A stretch of DNA of 64,000 nucleotides from Paramecium sonneborni (Eukaryota > Ciliophora > Oligohymenophorea > Peniculida > Parameciidae), in assembly GCA_905182985.1 (NCBI GenBank), contig CAJJDN010000091.1, forward strand, positions 349,946-413,945, in the 5' to 3' direction. The notes under the pieces were generated by a model. That model was given only the letters and a program-made list of their open reading frames with translations, was not told where the DNA came from and searched no databases. A program made the translations under genes and the position numbers. Positions 37,701-50,900 of this stretch are shown one piece after another. Each line of letters starts with the position of its first letter. Position 1 is the stretch's first letter.

Positions 37701-40700
37701 AAAGTTTAAACAAGCTCATTTTTTTGAATTTATTCATCTAGATAATTACTTATTAAGCTACATTAATCTAGATTTACATCAATATGATTATAATTAAAAT
37801 AATAGTAATCATAATTAGTGAATTAGAAATCATTAAGATTTTAGATTTTTATATTATTTAAATACATCTTTGATTACACAATATTGCTTTATTACATCTC
37901 AATTAAATGCAGGGGATAAAAAGTTAAAATATTAATAAATAGGAGATTCCTTATAGATAATTTTTCTGAATCTGTAATTTTTAAAACAGATGACATTATT
38001 ATTCCATCCATTTGAATTTCATTTAAAGTTAAAGAACATCCTAAAAAGTTCATGATGGCATTATTGTTTATCATTTTTTACAAATCAATTTGATTAAGTT
38101 TTCCAACAGATTAAAGAAAAATTTAAAGGGCATTTTCGAGCTAAAAAATTCTAAAATTTTCTATTTTTACAATGTTTTTTTGAGCATTTTTTAAATCAAA
38201 TTCAAAATTGAGTATCTAATTGATAAGCGAAAAACAGTTTTTTACAAAGATATTTTTTAAATGGATAATATTTTAAGAGGGTGATGGGTATATTGTCAAT
38301 ATGGAAGAGGAAAGCTTATTTATAACATCCTTTAAAGTGAGATTTTAAAGATAAAGTGTAAATTAACTTTTTTTGGCATTAATTGTAATTACACCATCAT
38401 TTTGAAAATTTGATATATATGAATTATAAACATGAGTAATACTACAGTTTGATATAATTACTATTCCTTATCTTAGGAGGTTGATATTAAAAATTGAACT
38501 TCCTTTTGCTTATATATAACTAAAAGACCCATAATACAATGTAAATTTGTTAGCTAATATTTATAAAGAACCTCTTATATTCTCAAATTAATAAATTTTA
38601 GAGATTATATAAGAAATTTCTTTTTGATTAAAATTTCCCATTATTTAAATTTCATAATATTGAATCCAAAATTTTTAATCGATATAATTATGATAAATTG
38701 CTTAAAAATTTTCAATTTATATTTCATTTGAGAAAATTGATATATACCCTGAAGAAGAATTTGTTATAGAATTATTAGAGCAATTAATGTTTTTAATTAC
38801 AATAAAACTTGGTCCTGAATCTACATACAAAAGACTGGCAAAGGTTTCAGAGAGATCTTCATAATATTAGTGAAAAACATTTTCAAAAAAGTTTAGATTT
38901 TCTATTTCTATAATTTAAAATTTTGTAGAAGTTACTTCTATCAAGGAAATAATAGTTCCTTAATTTAATTTTATTAATATATTTCCATTTATTAGCATAT
39001 CTTTAATTTTAATATATTCTTTTTATTTAGTCAATAATATCAATGGATTTGATTAAATTGAAATTATAGATTTATCAATACTAAATGAATTAATAATCTA
39101 AATTTAATTTAATGTTATATTAGCAAATCCAGAAATAAATAGTAATGAAGAGTGAGGAATACAATTTTCAAAACAATCAGGTTATATTCTTACTTTTAGT
39201 TTTTGGATTTGATTCTCGTAAATTATGTTTATAATATTTATAAAAGGAGTAGCAAATATAGATATGAATTCAAAATTTGTTGTATTTCTTAGAAAGATAT
39301 TTTACATAGTTAAGTTAAAACAATTAATTATGAGTAAATACTATTCTTAACTGCAAGAAATAATATTTTCTTCAAAATAAAAGTTTATTAATTAGATTAT
39401 CCGTTGAGAGAGTGTTTACTTTTATTCTGTAATATAAATAAAAAAATGGTTTACAGTATTTCCAGAAATTTGTATATTATTAATTAAAATTTCTTAATCT
39501 TAGGTTAGTGATTAGCTTTATGATATAAATTTAAACCAAATTAAGTTATTATCCTTTAAAAAAATATTATTACAATAAAGGTTAGAATTAAAAATGATGA
39601 AATTAGTATTTAGAATTTGATTCTTTTAAATAGAAATATTACTAATATTAAGACTCATTTTCTCGAAACTGCATATAAAGTTAGAATTTTAAAATAATGA
39701 GTTGATTATTGAAACTTCATTAAATAAAGTTTTAGAAAATTCCTTTTGATTAAAGTTTGCAAAAGCTGAATTATAAAATTTACAAGAATCAATTATAATA
39801 TTTTCGATTGTAATGCTTTTCAAAGAATTTTAAAAATTAAACAACGTTGAATTAGTTAATATACAATTTCGAAGTAGAAAATTGGTAATTATGAAATCCT
39901 AACCGTAATCTGAAAAATTAATATTAAAAATTAATGAATTTTCTATGTTTATATTCAAAATAGAGATATTTTATAGATGCAAATTCAGTAATTTATCTGC
40001 TTGAATCTATATTTATGCTGGAGTATTTAAAGATGAATAAAATACTGTATCAAGGATCTTTAAATCAATTGATGAATTATTATTTCCGAAAATTAAGGTT
40101 AACTCAGAAGATATACTAAATTAAAGTTGACTTAGAATGATTGAATCAAATTTTGAAATTTACAACCAGAATGGTAATCTCATAATTAAAGGATAATTGA
40201 AATTTTAAAACTTCAAACTTGATTATTTTATAGAAAATATTAGTTCTTTAAAGTAATTCTCAATATAGATTTTTGTGTAATAAAATAAGCAGTATTCGGT
40301 TACTTAGACTATTAATTTAATCTTTTAGAGGCCTATTTCATTAGGATATAAATATTAAAAGTAATTTTTTAAATAGAAATTGATATCATCTAGATGATTA
40401 CAATCAGTAAGATTCTAAATAAAATAAATATAATACATATTAATATTCTAAATAATAGTTGCAATTATTTTCAAAACAATATTAAGCAACTAATTAGTTT
40501 GAATCTAAATGGACTAATTCTAATGGGATCTTTTAAATGCATTTTTATGTGTATATGAGATTTTCAGGAGTTATAATAAAATATGGATTAAGTTCCTAAT
40601 TTTATAAAGATTTTTACCTTTATTTCTTAAATTGATCTATTTTAGCAAATTTGACATAATTAAGGACATTGAATGCATTTTCCATTATCCACACTAATTA

Positions 40701-43378
40701 TTCTTTCCTTATAATAGTTCAAAGAGCATTTGGAGCAATCAAATCTTTAGTTTTGAAAGCTTTTGCAAACAACACAATCTTAATCACAATATTTTTAACA
40801 ACTCTCGAATAATATTTAATACCCTTCAATGCATTCAGTAGCTATAACATGTGGTCTAATTACACTCTTTGTAAAAATAGGTCGATTAGGCAAAAATTAA
40901 ATAGTAAAACCTTGAACTTACCATTTCCATGGATCTAAATAGTTGTCAAAAAAACATTTTTTTGTGTAAGGAAGATTGCATTTTTAACAGACCCCTGTTT
41001 TTGAAGATGTATAAAAATTATCCTCACAAATTAAACATTTAAGTGTTGAATAAATGGTTTTGATACATTGTTGACAATATAAAATGTAGCTTTAACAGTT
41101 TATGATTTCAAAAGCAATATTAAAATCATCTATTGCTGATAATGTGCAAATTTCTTAATTTTTCAGATTAATATAGGATCGAAGACAATTTTCTTAAGAT
41201 GGTCGCTAGTTAATGCATTTTCCTGTTTAGAATTCGTAAATAAATCCTTCTATACATTAAGCACATCCTACCTTAATTTCTTCATCAATAAGAGAGTATT
41301 ATTCTTAAAAACCTAATGTAGTTTTTGTAGGATCGCTTTCTAAATAATTGAAACAATATAAACAATTTTTTATTTTACAATCAACACATTTTTCTGTAAA
41401 ATCTATAAAATTTGGAGGATCGCATATTTTCTAATTGTAAAACCATGGGGCTTATGTTTGAAAATCGGTTTTTATCATAGTAGACGAATGTATTGGTGAT
41501 GCTTTAAATTCACCACAATCATATCCACAAAAATAACATACATCATGTATTGACTGTGATGATTTACAATAAGAATTAAATTCTTAAATAGATTCAATCT
41601 CACTTTAAAATGGACCTATTAAATCACAATGTGGACAGTATAATAAATCATTGCCTATCAAATAATATTTTTATTGAACATTTTATAAATATTAGACTGC
41701 ATTTCCATTTTTATCTATTATTAATGTAGTCTAACAAATAAGTTTCTAAGCCCATTTTTTAGGATCTTATATACATTCCAAACAAGTGATGAAATTAGCA
41801 TTAATTATTGAAGGACTTTGTTCATAATTATAAATAATACCATTAATAGCAATTTGCATCATATTCAAAAAAACCATATTTGCATTGTTCATTTATAAGT
41901 TCCTCTTTCATTAAAGTATATTGTAAAGCTTAATAATTATTACATTAATAATCTTAATCTATGGTTCCGTACCAACAAACACATTCCTTAAAATCTTCTA
42001 AATATTTTCTGTTTTTTGATTCAAAACAAGATAAACAATCATTTTTTGTTGGACCATCACATTCTTTGCAAGTAGGATGGCAACCTATTTTCTATTTATT
42101 GTCATCTGGGCAATTTATAAATTCTATCCCAACAACTTAAACCTCCAAAAAGTTTTTTTCGGATTAAAAAATATTCCCAATTAACAATTTAAATTGCACA
42201 TTATTAAATTACATAACTTCAAAGCTTAGATTAAATTCTTTTTGATTTACACCCTTATAAAATATTACTTACATCTAAATTGAGCTTTCTTTTTTTTCTA
42301 CAAGAATATAATGCCATAATTATTAAATATCCCAATCGATATTGAGTGTTTAGGTCTTTAAAAAAGGATTATTTGAAAAATCAATATTGATTGATGGAAA
42401 AGTATAGCTATAAGTTGTTATAATTATTTGGTTTTCCAATTAAGATATTTTGTAAAATAATTAAAATGCACACAAATTTGCATCAACCATTTATGGATCC
42501 TAAAAATTTCCTGATAACCTCATTAATTAATAATAAAATTCATTTTCAATTAAATGTATTTCATGAATTTTAATCCAAACTGATAATATAAATTATTAAC
42601 AATTAGGTTTCTCGGAGATAAACTCATATTAATCTTATTTTTCAATTTTAAGATCATTTATCAGACTTATCAAATTACTTTTACAAGAACAGGCATTAAT
42701 TTACAATTATTCAATCATCTCAAAGTAATAATCAGTTTAAAAAAAGTAGCCATCCTCAATATAAATAATTTATCCAGGAAAAGATGAAAGAAATCTATTT
42801 TCAAAAGTATAAAGTTATGAGTCCCTATTTACTTAAAAGTCTCCTCCAATAATTAAATTATAATTATTTTCATTAGATAAAAACCCTGATGTGATTAATT
42901 TTAAAAAAATCTAATTCTTTTCTTTATATATAGGAATAAAAATTAAGTTTTCTGAAGAAATCTATAATATTCCCCCAAAATACCAGGTAGATTCATAAAT
43001 TGAATCATTGATTAATATTTCTTCTTTAAAATTACTTCCATCATGACTTAAAAATTAAAAATATTTCTTGATCGTTTTAGTTTCAAAAGTAATGCATTCA
43101 TAGTATACAAAATGCAATTCATTAGTTATTCTATCTTCTATTCTAAACAGATGAAAACAATAACTATCTAATTATCCAATTTCCCCAATTTATTCGAAGT
43201 TACTTAGTGGCTAATATTTGCTCCAAATTCCAAATCCATTTTAAAGTATCTCAAATTATTCATCATTAATTATTTCTATGACAGCAAGTGGATGATATGT
43301 AGACAGATTATTTATTATCCAACATATTGATAATTCAACAGCTAGAAATATTAAATAAAAACTAGAAGTTATTTTCAT
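34787..43378 (-). CDS. Giant Cys-rich, beta-helix-like, polytopic membrane protein (2816 aa)
   Basis: Seven exons; introns at 41816-41840, 40596-40617, 40415-40436, 36187-36212, 36051-36073 and 35679-35701 (25, 22, 22, 26, 23 and 23 nt). Removing them leaves 2817 codons ending TGA. Layout: signal-like N-terminus (MKITSSFYLIFLAVELSICW); about 400 residues of secreted domain with lectin-like strands; Cys-rich segments from about residue 430 (CDGPTKNDCLSC with Cys440, later CVDCKIKNCLYCF, CPQLCQIC); a long middle region rich in Asn, Ile, Phe and Ser with ladder-like LxLxNISI patterns, which I infer to be a right-handed beta-helix; a second Cys-rich part near residue 2300 (KPGFWRPNQ, YCYKNPINCLGGW, CEECDRFNIRGDGKF), similar to GCC2/GCC3-type repeats; then several hydrophobic segments and a charged tail. 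Probably a cell-surface protein of unknown ligand. The next gene downstream of the decayed gene at 44 kb is its paralogue, with matching intron positions. I sampled the beta-helix part and did not read every codon. Confidence 0.88.
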
Positions 43379-44026
43379 TATTAACATTATTTAATTAGAT
43401 ATAATCCACTCTTAAATATAAAATCGTTTTGAATTAATATTATTTAATTTAAAATTCTGAAGAATATTAAACTAAATATTGTGGCTGAATTTTACTTTCA
43501 ATAAAATAATTAATTTGCCAATTATAACAAAAAAATTCATGACATAAAATAACTTTAAATACAATTGCATCTTTAGTTTATTATTTATTAAAAATATAAG
43601 GATAAGATTTAAAATAAAAAAAATAAATCAACTTAAGACAAACTGTTACAAAACTTTTAATTTAAACAATAAACTGAGTAGGAAGGGTTGGAATAAATAT
43701 TGTGATTTGTAAAAACTAACTATATATATATAATTAATTTTAAAATTAAGTTAACAAATTATTTGTTTTATTTAGGGCTAAATTAAATATATTCTAAATG
43801 GAAGATTGCATTCTTCAAAAATATTTTGTATTTGACTACATTTGGATTTCTAAATTAATTAAAAATCCAATTACTTTTTTGATGAATTAAGAGAATGATT
43901 CATTTGAATTAGATGTAAGTTAATAATATGATAATCAATAAAAATTTTTACTATTTATGTTCTTAAATTTAAGTATTTTATTAGTTAGATTTTTTAACAA
44001 TAATTTTTTGTGGTTTATCTAATATA
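43379..44026. other. No recognisable gene; likely promoter region of the giant gene
   Basis: AT-rich spacer between the 5' end of the 2816-aa gene and the 3' end of the decayed gene at 44 kb. No element could be pinned down. Confidence 0.45.
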
Positions 44027-44790
44027 TCAAGTACAACTTAATAATAATTTTTCATCATCAGTCTTGCAAGTACTAATCCAAATTTTGTCTACAACATTCC
44101 ACAATCCTTTGTAAAAATATTCAATAGATATACTTATAATTTTTGTATATTTTTTATCTATTATTTAAGCAATCAAATAATTGCAGAATCTAAATAAGAT
44201 GTTCGCCACTCTTGATGCTACTAAAGTTTAAACTAATCTATTAGTTTTCATTTTAGTTTAGATTCTCCTATAAATTAAATCGATACCTTTTTGATACCAA
44301 TCAATTTCTTAATTAAAATAATTATTGATTCTTATCTTAAATTCAAAACTTTAAATGGATTTATATTGATGATGAACAAAAAATCATTAAGTATCTATTT
44401 TTAAAAGGTACAACTTATTAAATTCAAGAGTTTATCATATTTAATTTCCTTACCTTCATTCACCTTTATGCATTCTTTCTGTTTAATAGGATACAAAATT
44501 TGGTTGTCATAAGCTTTCTAATGATTTTATATCATTCTCAATTTAGAGAATTTAACGTCCAGAATTTACATAAAATTCTCTGAGTTAGCATTTAAAGCTT
44601 TTTGCTTACATTATGTAGAGAATATTTAATATTTTGGAATAGTGTAACTAAGAAATACATAGAAGAAATTTTTTCTAATTATAACAATTAAATAATAATT
44701 ATTAGATTAACAAAATATAAATAGATTAAATATATTCACTTTTATTAAAATTAAACCAATTAAAAAAAGTTTATCCATCTTACTTTTCAT
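44027..44790 (-). pseudogene. Decayed or mis-sequenced small gene, unknown family
   Basis: From ATG 44790 one frame reads about 125 codons with good composition (NSENFMQILDVKFSKLRMI, KQKECIKVNEGKEIKYDKLL). A one-base shift near the Leu-Leu then opens a second frame (EFNKLYLLKIDTQ) that meets an in-frame TGA just before FFVHHQYKSIQSFEF. It continues as EIDWYQKGIDLIYRRIQTKM, VQTLVASRVANILFRFC and EYFYKGLWNVVDKIW to the TGA at 44027-44029. No small intron bridges the shift and the TGA. The TGA sits where TGG would read well. Either a young pseudogene with two lesions or two sequence errors. It lies between the two giant paralogues, on the same strand. Confidence 0.5.
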
Positions 44791-44983
44791 CATCAATAAA
44801 AAAATTGATTAACTTGGTAAGAGAAAAGATTCTAAAATTATTAGATTTATTGTAATATATCTCAATTTAAAAATAATATTTTAATATAATAAGATTTTAA
44901 AAGCAATATTGTTCCTTTTTTATCAGGAAATAAATATAAAATCTATTAACCAAATAATTGAGAAATTATTCAATTTTAATAAA

Positions 44984-47900
44984 TCAAGTTTATTCATTAA
45001 AAAAAGATTTCAATATTTACTTATTCCATCGTTATGGCTTTTTATTTTAAGAATTTTAAGACCTAAATTTTAGAACTTATAATTACCTTTAATATTAAAT
45101 TTAAGATTTAGATATGGCCAACAAATATTCTTTTAATAAAATAAAATGTTGTTTTAACTTATTTTCTTTAATTTCCCATGAATTCAGTTTTTATTTAAGA
45201 TATTTTGTTAATTAAGAAGTAGGAATTATGTAATGTAATATTATATAAAGTAACTTCAATAGAGTGACCTTATATTTCTTATAGTAAACTTTAACAATAT
45301 TTAATACAAATGGGTATATTAGCCTTATACTAAGAAGAACAATTAAAATTTGCAATAAATTAGTAATTAAATTTTCAATTTTTTCTTGTTCACTTAAGTA
45401 GAGTGAAGTTGCAATGAATATAGCAAAAGAACAAATTTATCCAGTTGATAGATCTAACTTATTTAAACTTGAAATTATATATGGTTATTATTAGTCTGAA
45501 AATATCTAATAAATTAATAAACACAATCCTAACAAAGTTGCTTTAAACAATATATTGGATTCGAAAACTGTCAGAAGAAGTATAATAATAGTCTTCTTAG
45601 AGAACTTTATTAATTCCCAGAAGTAACTTTAATCATTATATTCATTAAACAAATAGCAAATATGTCTTCTAAGTTTAATTTTATCAAGTTTTCCTTTTTT
45701 GATAAGCATAAGGAAAAACAACAAAAAGGGTATAAATAACCCAAATATTACTATTCCTGGAATTGCAAAATAATATATCCAAGAAACATGATCTTGAGAA
45801 CCAAATTTTAATTTGACATCTCCTTAAATATAATCAATATTTGATATTATTCTCATAGATAATATTGAACCAAATCTATTTAGAAAGAATATAATACTAT
45901 TTAATTAATCCAGAATAATTTGATACATAAAGGTATAATAATGTATTTGAAATGACGCTATTATCAAATTTCTTATTTGTAACAAATGAGTAAATTATGT
46001 AACCAAAAGTAATTATAACAAATTGAAAAAATATCAACACTAGTGTAGTAATAATTCTAGTATAGATGATTTCAATTTGAGATAAATCTGATAGAAAACA
46101 ATCGAGATTGAATGCAATAAAATTAGAAGTATTGCTTGTTTAATCAACAAAAGAAAATGAAATAGAAAACTAAATGTTAAAAGTAAATATGACTGAAAAT
46201 ATCCAAAAATAATTAAGCAACATTTTAATAAGAATGCTTTCTAAATCTAAAATTATAAATAATTAAAAGTACCTTAATTTAATTTAAATAAGATTTTACT
46301 ATGTTTTTGTCCAATTTTAAGTGAATTAAATAATAAGGTTGATTTTTCTATACTTTTTAATGTTAATAATATAGAAAAAATGGCCCTTAAATAAATTAAA
46401 TTAATACCAAATACATGCTGCAAGGATTCCTGTTATATAATGGGCACTATCAACACAATCATAACATTTAGAATCTTATTAATCTTTGAAAAACTTTCCT
46501 TACCCTCTAATATTATGATTATCACATTCTTCACATAATCCTCCTAAATGTCCCAAACTACATAAATCATTTCCAACCTTCCAACCTCCTTCACAAAATT
46601 TCATGTTTTTAAAACAAACATCAAAGTAATCTGACTAAAAATCTGGTCTCCAATATCCTTTTAATAATTAAATAGAATTTGAAGTTATATCAGCAAATTT
46701 TGTTTTATCAAATATTGAGCATTTTGTAGCATTATAAGTAACTGAATAAAATCCATATGTTGATTCACATTTTTAACATCCTCCTTCAACAAAAAATTCT
46801 CCCAATTAACATTTAAAACTTTTAGTATTTATTAGATATTATAATTTCCTTTTTGAATTAGGTTTAGAGCAACTAACAAATAGTTATTAAATATATTTAT
46901 TATCTTAATATGGATTAAAATGGAATTTAATAGATCCTAAATCATAGCTGTTATTTTCAGTATTAGTATCAATATTAATCATTGTTTTAAACTCATTTAA
47001 TAAATTAAATTTATTTTATTCAGCAATATTCTATGAAATTTAACATGAGAAATTCTAAATATTAAATAATACTTCATTTCTAATATTTTTTAATTATAGT
47101 TAAAATTAATTAAATATTTTCTTCAACAATTGTTTCTAAGGTATGAAAATTTAATAATCTTTTGCAACTTGATAGCTTGGCAGCATCAAATAATAGCTCT
47201 TTTTACTAATTCCTTATTCAATTATTTTATAAGGATTAAGCTTTAAACTTCTTATAGTAATATTTTCAAACTCTAATTCTTGTGATTACATCTCTTAAAA
47301 ATTAATAAATAAATCAATATGAGTTGGAAATTCTACTAAATTATTTCCAAAAATATGTGCTTTGTTAAATTACAAAAATGACTAAACAAAATTATCTTAA
47401 TCGATGTTTCCGTTTTCATAAAAATATATTCCTCCTCCTTCTTAAGCAAAATTATTTATTATAATGGATTTTTTAATCAGAAAATTTTTATTATTTAGAT
47501 TCAAATATAATCCTCCACCTTAATAACTCGCTATATTTTTTAATATTTTACACTAATTTATTTATATAGAAATGTTTTATGAAAATATAGCAACACCAGA
47601 AGTGCCATTATTATAGAGAAAATCAGAATTCTTAATTAGAATATTATGATTATTTATAGAAGCTGTCACTATATTTATACATCCATAATTATTAATATTA
47701 TTAGAATAACAAAAGATATCTCTAATATTTATTAAGTTTTGATTTTCAAAATTTATATAAAGCAATCCTTATGAACAATAATAGCAATTATTTAACAATA
47801 TAAACATATTTTAAAGATAAACAGTAGTTTAATTTGAATTAGATTTAAATTCAATTAATGAGGTTGATCCTTCAATTAATTACATGAGTTTTATGATGGA

Positions 47901-50900
47901 TTCAAAATCATAAATTATAGGTTTCTATATTTTACTTTCAACTAATAAACATCTAGCAAACCCATAATTATATTTAGAATTGGAAAAAATACGATTCTAA
48001 GATATTTTGTAATCTGAAACTTATTAAAAATAAACAAGCTTTATTTGTAATATTTAATCTATTGATTAATCTTAATGGAATTCTAACAGATTGAATGGAT
48101 AAAATTATTATATTTAAAAAATCCACAGTTAAGTTATTAATAATTTTGAAATATTAATTAATCTTATTAAAGGAAAACTAAAAAAACCAGAAATATGAAG
48201 GTTTTGTAGAATGAGTTTACAATTTTTAAATTGCATCAAAGAATTAGAGATATCAGTTATATCTGTAATTTCAGAATCTTTAAGCATTCCAGTCTTTCCA
48301 AAGTAATTAATCCATTCCTCTTCTTAATATAGTATTTTCACATTTTATATTACAACTTTATTTTAATCTATATTTTATGATGAAAACTATATAATAATTA
48401 TCGAATTCTTTAATGAAATGCAATTAGTAATTGTAATATTCTATATAATTACATAATTTGATTGATTTGATGGTATTATTGTCAAAATAGCTACTGCCAT
48501 ACGATTAAATACATTAATAAAATTAGCATTTAGGATTGATAACTTAAGAAGACTAATAGATGAATCGATAGTTATTGAACCTGAACTTTCAATACTCTAA
48601 CTCAAATCATATTCAGAGGAATTAATAGTTAAATTTTAGAATTAAATAATACCTTCTAAAAAAGTCTCAATTTGAAATACAGAACTTTTCAAACCAATTA
48701 TATCTTCAAATAAACAATTAAAACATGAAAATTAAGATGCAATTATTTCAGCAGCGGCACATTTACTTTTTATTTAAAAAGTTTACTAAATTAATGAATT
48801 AACATATTCCTAATTTTATTCCTTTTTCAAATTTTCAGTTTATAAATCATAATATAATTACCATAATTCTAAAGGTAGCTTATTGTGGTTTTTAACGGTA
48901 AAATTTTGTATTTTAATAGTCTCAGATTTTAAAGCCAAAAATGAAATCATACTATTAGTCAGCATATTATATTAACAATAAAGATTATTAATTTAAATTT
49001 AGCCTACATTCTATATTATTTGAATCAAACTTCCAGATGATTTTAATGCATCATTAGTATATTAATGAAAAGAGTTTTCTTAAAATAATAAATCTCTTAA
49101 GTAAATTTCAGTTAATTATTCTGTAAGGATAGTAATTAGAGATATATAAATATATTAAAATCGTTTTTATAAAGAATTTCCAATAAACTTAAAGTCAATC
49201 AATTCAATCTTTTTTTTCAAACTACTGGAAAATCTATGATCAGAATTTATTTCAATTATTGATGAATCTATAGTAAATTATTATATAACTTCAACACTCC
49301 TTATGATAATGTTATTGTACCCTATAATTAAGAAGAGTTAGTTTTTTAAGGTTACAAGTTCTTAACAATAAATATTAAAAGGCATCTTATTATTTATTTT
49401 GAGATTTTTATAAAGAATATTTGAAGCAATAATATTAGTAACTTAAATACAGTAGAATATATTTAGATCATCTGAATTAATTATTTGAATATTCTCAATT
49501 AACAAATTAAAGCAATTTATATTAAACAAACTCACTTGATTCTCTTAGTTATCCAATTTAAAATTTTTTTTAATTGATATCAATCTTAAATAAAAATGCA
49601 TATAGCTACTTGATTCTATAAAAAATAGGTTCGAACTTGAAAAATAGTTTTCATTTGCTTCATAATTTTTAATTTAACAATAAATGCTATATTTTATTTC
49701 TAGGTTGAGATTGGTACAAAATTTTGATTAAATGAAAGTATTTTTATTTACCAAAGTTGATTATAAAGTGAAATTTGAATTAAATCCTATTATTGTTGAT
49801 AATTGTATCTAATTTTATTCAAACTTAAAATTGATTATTTCTATATAAAGCTTATTAGTACAGTTTAAGAGATATGATGATAAAACATTATTAGAAGTGA
49901 AGATAAGTCCATTAATTTTCAAAAAGCTATTTTCAGATAAAATATCTATAAAGGTAATTAATGAAGAATTTATAAATGTGCAATTATTAATTACTAATTA
50001 TTCAATTAATATTTAGACTTGATTATTATAAAATTAAAAGAATTGTGAGTTAATGAAGGTACAATTTTCTACAATCATTTAAAAAATTTTTAGATTTCCA
50101 ATCAGCTATTGATTTTTAACACTTAATAATGAAGAGTTGTTGAATTTGGAATGTTTAATTTATATATTATTAAATGTAATATCTCCAATAAATTCTGAAT
50201 CAAATATAGATGTAAAATCTTAAATGTAACTTTCCTTAAAAAGAATTGTATTAAATAATAAATTGATTTTCTTTTTTTGATTATAAAATGAAAACCACTT
50301 GTTTCTATAAATTTAAAAAATTCCATTATAAATTTCTATTTAATCAAAATTAGAGATCTCAGTTGATGTAATCGAATTTTAAGAAAGATTTACTACTAAT
50401 TTAATGATTTATAAACTAAAGATATCTTATTTCAATTATGTGGTTAAGTAATAATTTTAAAAACTCTTATCAAAGTCGACTTTATCTTCATTTAATAATA
50501 AAGTAAAGAACTAAATTCCAATTTAGTTAAAATAATTGATATCAAAATTTTAATCAAAGTTTTTGATATTTTTTTTGTATTTTTCAGAGGATTCATATGT
50601 GAATTCTGATTTGCAATTGTATTAAAAACAATACTTTGCAATTTAATAATATGGATCAATAATTACATTTGGATTTGAGATTGTTTTAATACATTTCAGA
50701 GTGTATTTACGGTTATTTTCTTTAATTATAAACATAGGATTTAAGTCCTATGAATAAATAAATAATTTACTTTGATTTCATCAATAGATCTTTATTAACA
50801 AACTTCACATAATTCTGGGCATTCAAAACATTCTCCCAATTGTTCACTACGAATAGGTTAATAATAACTATTTAATTAGCATAATTCACAATAAAATTCG

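Noticed and set aside
50123..50326. Minus-strand 67-codon frame starting MEFFKFIETSG
   Set aside because: Out of frame with the continuous reading of the giant gene, which has no TGA through this region.
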